A stretch of DNA of 10,247 nt from Spirogloea muscicola (taxonomy: Eukaryota > Streptophyta > Zygnematophyceae > Spirogloeales > Spirogloeaceae). Positions within the stretch are counted from its first letter, which is position 1. Each line of letters opens with the position of its first letter. The notes under the pieces are model-generated. The model worked only from the letters and a program-made list of their open reading frames with translations, did no database searches and was not told the origin of the DNA. The position numbers were made by a program, and so were the translations under genes. This document shows positions 1 through 10,247 of this stretch, one piece after another. The stretch covers positions 122,188 through 132,434 of the forward strand of contig WELB01000303.1 of assembly GCA_009602725.1 (NCBI GenBank), given 5' to 3'.

Positions 1-550
<550 letters not shown>

Positions 551-650
551 TTCCTCGGCTTCTCATTCTTCGGCTTTGGACATTGTCCATTCTTTTTGGG
601 CTGGCTTTGCCAGCCCCTCTTTCTTTATGGGCGAGCCTTCTTCTTCTTTG
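551..650 (+). repeat. Hairpin repeat family, copy A
   Basis: This copy contains three boxes in order. The first is GGCTTTGGACATTGTCCATT at 572-591. The second is a perfect 8-bp hairpin, GGGCTGGC at 598-605, loop TTT, GCCAGCCC at 609-616. The third is a C/T-rich tail around TATGGGCG and CTTCTTCTT. Copy B at 957-1055 shares the first box and the hairpin exactly and the tail approximately. It looks like a short non-autonomous repeat. No terminal inverted repeats or target-site duplications were identified, so the class is unknown. Confidence 0.75.
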
Positions 651-956
651 CTAAGGGGGACACTAAAATCCTCGAGTGAGCATATACCTATCTGACAACC
701 TAAGCTGAGAAGCCGAGAGCACAAACTTACTCAATAGGGCCATGCTGGCAAAAGTCTTTCGCATGCGACTGGCGATATCGTTCCAACGTTCCCTTGCCCA
801 CGCAGTCCACGCGCGTGCAGGACGCGCTCTGGCCGCCGCCTCCGGGTCTCGGCGCAGTGCCTCCTTCCCTGCATCGAGCTACTCTGACCGGATGTTCCTC
901 ACTCGCGGGTACTGAGCTTCCCTAGTATGTTGTCGTGTTTGGTAGAGTAGTCCTTT
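651..956. other. Spacer between repeat copies, no gene seen
   Basis: This is about 300 bases between hairpin repeat copies A and B. Stops interrupt all frames often enough that no convincing coding stretch remains. No tRNA-like cloverleaf or known regulatory motif is visible to me. Confidence 0.5.
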
Positions 957-1055
957 TTCGGCACCTCTTTCTTTGGCTTTGGACATTGTCCATTGGTTTT
1001 GGGCTGGCTTTGCCAGCCCCTCGTCTCTATGGGCGGGCACTTCTTCTAAAAGTGG
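957..1055 (+). repeat. Hairpin repeat family, copy B
   Basis: The box GGCTTTGGACATTGTCCATT at 975-994 and the hairpin GGGCTGGC-TTT-GCCAGCCC at 1001-1019 are identical to copy A. The tail contains TCTCTATGGGCGGGCACTTC. It is followed by GCTCCTCCAAAG and then by the word AAGGCGCGCGGTGCGCA at 1073-1089, which also occurs upstream of copy A at 456-472. The full repeating unit may therefore be longer than 100 bp, with rearranged ends. Confidence 0.75.
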
Positions 1056-1206
1056 GGCTCCTCCAAAGAGAGAAGGCGCGCGGTGCGCATGAAATTAAAG
1101 CAAGGCCAATTCAAGCCAATACATTGTTCAGACAAAAACTAGCGCAAAGATAAGGGGGCCTTGTTGACCCATCAAACGACCACTGCTGGAGCTGCGGGGT
1201 GAGGGC

Positions 1207-1260
1207 GGGGTGCGCTCCTCCAAAGGGAGCGAGGGCTGTGGAAAGCCAGCCCAGATTTTG
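1207..1260 (-). repeat. Hairpin repeat family, diverged inverted copy E
   Basis: On the minus strand this stretch reads GGGCTGGCTTTCCACAGCCC followed by a C/T-rich tail, a diverged match to the hairpin and tail of copies A and B. A six-base stem (GGGCTG at 1233-1238, CAGCCC at 1247-1252) survives. It sits next to copy D in the same orientation, so the two may be a tandem duplication. Confidence 0.5.
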
Positions 1261-1330
1261 AAGTGGCACTCCCAATGGGGGCAAGGGCTGCGAAAAGCCA
1301 GCCCAAAAGAATAGACAAAGGGTCGGAGGG
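1261..1330 (-). repeat. Hairpin repeat family, inverted copy D
   Basis: Read on the minus strand, this gives a box resembling TTTGTCTATTCTTTTGGGCT, close to the corresponding part of copy A. The hairpin arm GGGCTGGCTTTT with a partial partner follows, then a diverged tail with the motif TTGGGAGTGCCACTTC. The order of the boxes is preserved, so this is an inverted copy rather than a chance match. Confidence 0.6.
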
Positions 1331-1537
1331 GCCTTCAAGCGAGAGATTTGGAGTCACTGTTCGAGGGGCCGCAAGGCACTACTGCCACACAGCTATGCAA
1401 GTGGCCACAACGAAAGCGAGCTTTGCATCACCGAGTCAGCAGCCGCAAGTCAGAGTAACTTGCAGCTGGAAAAGCACAACTGAAAGGATACTCCAGGGCC
1501 CACGAGTGAGCAACTCGAAGACACGGAAGAGGCAGAA

Positions 1538-1582
1538 AGCGGAAGAAGAAAGTGCGCGCCCATAGAGAAGAGGGGCTCTCTG
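1538..1582 (-). repeat. Hairpin repeat family, inverted partial copy C
   Basis: On the minus strand, 1541-1576 reads as CCCCTCTTCTCTATGGGCG followed by CGCACTTTCTTCTTCC. It aligns well with the tail box of copies A and B (CCCCTCGTCTCTATGGGCG in B). The hairpin and first box are not evident beside it, so the copy looks truncated. Confidence 0.55.
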
Positions 1583-2697
1583 CCCTGAAAGTCTTCCTGA
1601 TGTTGTTGCTCCTGCTCGTGCTCCTGTCTGTTGGATCAACCGTCTCAGCTCCTTCTCCTCTCCACTCAGAGTCCGCCATTGAGCGTTTGCCCTTCTCTGG
1701 AGGACCAGCAGACCGCCCACACCTCGGCAGTACAGACGCAGATCCGCTCAGGGTGACGCATCAGGGTAGCACAAAGCTCTGCCTGGCCGCGCATGAAGGC
1801 AAGGACTCGCAGAGGCTCCGCCTGGCCGCACACAGACCCGCACCCTTGGTTGGTGGCAGCCATAGCTAGGGCGCACCAGAGCAGCAAGGATCGCCCAAAC
1901 CAATCTGCTGGTTCACTGTATTTACTGCCCTGAACGCTCTCTCCTGAACAGCAGCTTCTCTCAACATCACAACCCCCGTCCAGCCGTGCTGCCGCCCTGC
2001 CTCTTCAGCCCCTCCCTAAGGGCTTTCTTTTGTTTGGCCCCCTTGTTTGCCAAAGCTTTGACTTCTGCTTGAACTCAGTGTACTGGCTCGGCTTGGCCTC
2101 CCTTCCACTCCATGCACACCGTGCGCCTTTTCTCGCTCCCGCTCTTGCTTGCTCCACCGCCGCTGCCCCTCTCAACCGGAGCCCGCCGCCACTTGCAGTG
2201 GCCCCCTGGCCGCTGTTGGGACCCCCAGCCGGCCCTGCCCTTGCGTGCCCGACCGCTGTGTGCCACTCGTGTGTGCTTGCACCACCACCCTGGGAGTGCT
2301 CCCACTTCCATGTCCGCTTCAATCTCACTTGAGCTGGCCCACAATCGATTGTACCGCGTGTCAGCATGCAGAAACGTGGGTGCAACTGGAGCTGCTCCCT
2401 GACCCTTTCATGAACGTCCCGCATCACACATGTGCCAGCCACTCTAGAACCCACGATGGACCTCACTCGCTGCTCAGCTGCCGGCCATCATACGGATGCA
2501 CCTGGGATGCTGGACTGGCATGTGTAGCAGCTGCCCTTGGTCTCGTGAAGCTTCTGATTGGGTGTCTGACCAAGTGCACGGTACCAAGCGGCAGTCTGAG
2601 CTGACCTGTCTGGGCAGGGGCGATGGCATCTGGCTCCTGACCACACATCTCGGCGACTGTGTGCTCTGCCTTTCTCAATCGCTCTGCCCGTCCTTCG
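1583..2697. other. Non-coding-looking region including the 3' UTR of the kinase gene
   Basis: No gene is supported here. Open frames exist on both strands, for example minus 2005-2466 and plus 2149-2604. They overlap each other, lack any recognisable domain and owe their length to C-rich composition around 2100-2300. A short direct repeat (GCCTGGCCGC, at about 1781-1790 and 1820-1829) is the only internal repetition I noticed. The end of the minus-strand transcript must fall here or further left. I saw neither the algal TGTAA polyadenylation signal nor AATAAA on the minus strand in this stretch. Confidence 0.5.
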
Positions 2698-10024
<7,327 letters not shown>

Positions 10025-10064
10025 GGTGGGCGGTGCTGGGCGGCTTGCTGGCGGAGGCGGCCGG

Positions 10065-10073
10065 TCAGCGCAT
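10065..10073 (-). promoter_or_regulatory. Two-codon upstream ORF (ATG CGC TGA) in the 5' leader
   Basis: On the gene's strand the leader contains ATG CGC TGA, a Met-Arg-stop ORF whose ATG lies 49 nt before the main ATG. Its context, GCCGCCATGC, is strong on the 5' side. If it lies within the transcript, ribosomes could initiate and terminate there before reinitiating at the kinase start. Whether the transcript begins upstream of it is inferred, not shown. Confidence 0.5.
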
Positions 10074-10080
10074 GGCGGCC

Positions 10081-10102
10081 GGGGAAGGGAGGGGGGGCGG
10101 GG
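10081..10102 (+). other. G-rich tract opposite the C-rich 5' leader
   Basis: The plus strand has four G runs (4, 3, 7 and 4 bases) separated by only one or two bases. This is a classic quadruplex-capable pattern on the template strand of the kinase gene. In the transcript the same stretch is a C-rich leader. Confidence 0.6.
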
Positions 10103-10217
10103 AGAGGAGCGTGTGTTTGAACGGGCGAGGGAGCGGGAAGCGCGAGGCGCAATGGCGAGACGAGAGCCGAGGCGCAGAGTGACGGTGGGGAGCGGCTGGG
10201 CAGTACAGTCAAACCTT

Positions 10218-10223
10218 GTTATA
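10218..10223 (-). promoter_or_regulatory. Possible TATA-like element of the kinase gene
   Basis: The minus strand reads CCTATAACAAGG around this hexamer (TATAAC), about 195 nt upstream of the main ATG. Transcription starting some 30 nt downstream would give a leader of roughly 165 nt containing the two-codon upstream ORF. It is a weak, single-motif prediction, and the window ends 24 bases beyond it. Confidence 0.25.
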
Positions 10224-10247
10224 GGCACGTCGGCCGGTTTGGCGAAA

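Noticed and set aside
1552-1869. Plus-strand frame beginning with a hydrophobic leucine stretch that resembles a signal peptide
   Set aside because: The Leu/Val run comes from a short GTTGTTGCTCCTGCTCGTG-like low-complexity stretch. The rest has no domain and overlaps minus-strand frames, so there is no support for a secreted protein gene.
2005-2466. Minus-strand open frame of 153 codons beyond the kinase stop
   Set aside because: It overlaps a plus-strand frame of similar length, has no recognisable domain, and its composition (Gly, Ala, Arg rich) follows the C-rich DNA.
10025-10228. 68-codon N-terminal extension of the kinase in the same frame
   Set aside because: The family N-terminus MGVEDYH begins at 10024 in a strong start context. 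The upstream translation is low-complexity Pro/Arg/Ser, and a two-codon upstream ORF in another frame suggests leader sequence.

Overview
This is a eukaryotic genomic window. One large intron-rich gene on the minus strand fills roughly positions 2698-10024, about 70% of the window. Its first coding exons give an almost textbook protein kinase domain of the FUSED / TWO-IN-ONE (TIO) type. Its last exons give helical, armadillo-like repeats, the architecture of plant and algal FUSED kinases. The diagnostic N-terminus ([20 protein letters not shown]), the moderately high GC, and the short GT-AG introns (about 50-245 nt) with C/T-rich acceptor tracts point to the green lineage. A chlorophyte alga is my best guess, but the species cannot be read from the sequence.

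Layout, read in the direction of the gene from right to left: 10025-10247 is a C-rich 5' leader and possible promoter. It holds a weak TATA-like hexamer and a two-codon upstream ORF. 8240-10024 holds six exons encoding the kinase domain, with every catalytic motif present. 7451-8140 holds two exons encoding a polar, disordered-looking linker. 5122-7229 holds two very long exons encoding helical repeat-like protein, with a poorly resolved small exon between them. 4339-5116 is the least certain part. It contains an apparent one-base frameshift near 5116 and one exon block whose splicing I cannot fix. 2698-4286 holds five or six well-supported armadillo-like exons ending at a TGA at 2698-2700. 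Where exon edges are proposed with good confidence, the reading phases match across the introns.

The remaining 2.7 kb on the left (1-2697) has no gene I can support. It begins with 121 consecutive A residues. At 551-1582 it carries a small family of diverged hairpin-containing repeats in both orientations. Otherwise it is low-complexity, C-rich, non-coding-looking DNA, part of which must be the 3' UTR.

Functionally the window holds a single gene, so there is no operon or gene cluster to interpret. FUSED kinases act in cytokinesis in land plants (phragmoplast expansion with kinesin-12 partners). In animals they act in Hedgehog signalling and in assembly of the central pair of motile cilia. 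Which role applies here is not visible in the sequence. I found no sign of a wholly new biological system. The points worth a second look are the minimal upstream ORF, the frameshift, a stop-free in-frame intron, the hairpin repeat family and the terminal poly-A tract.
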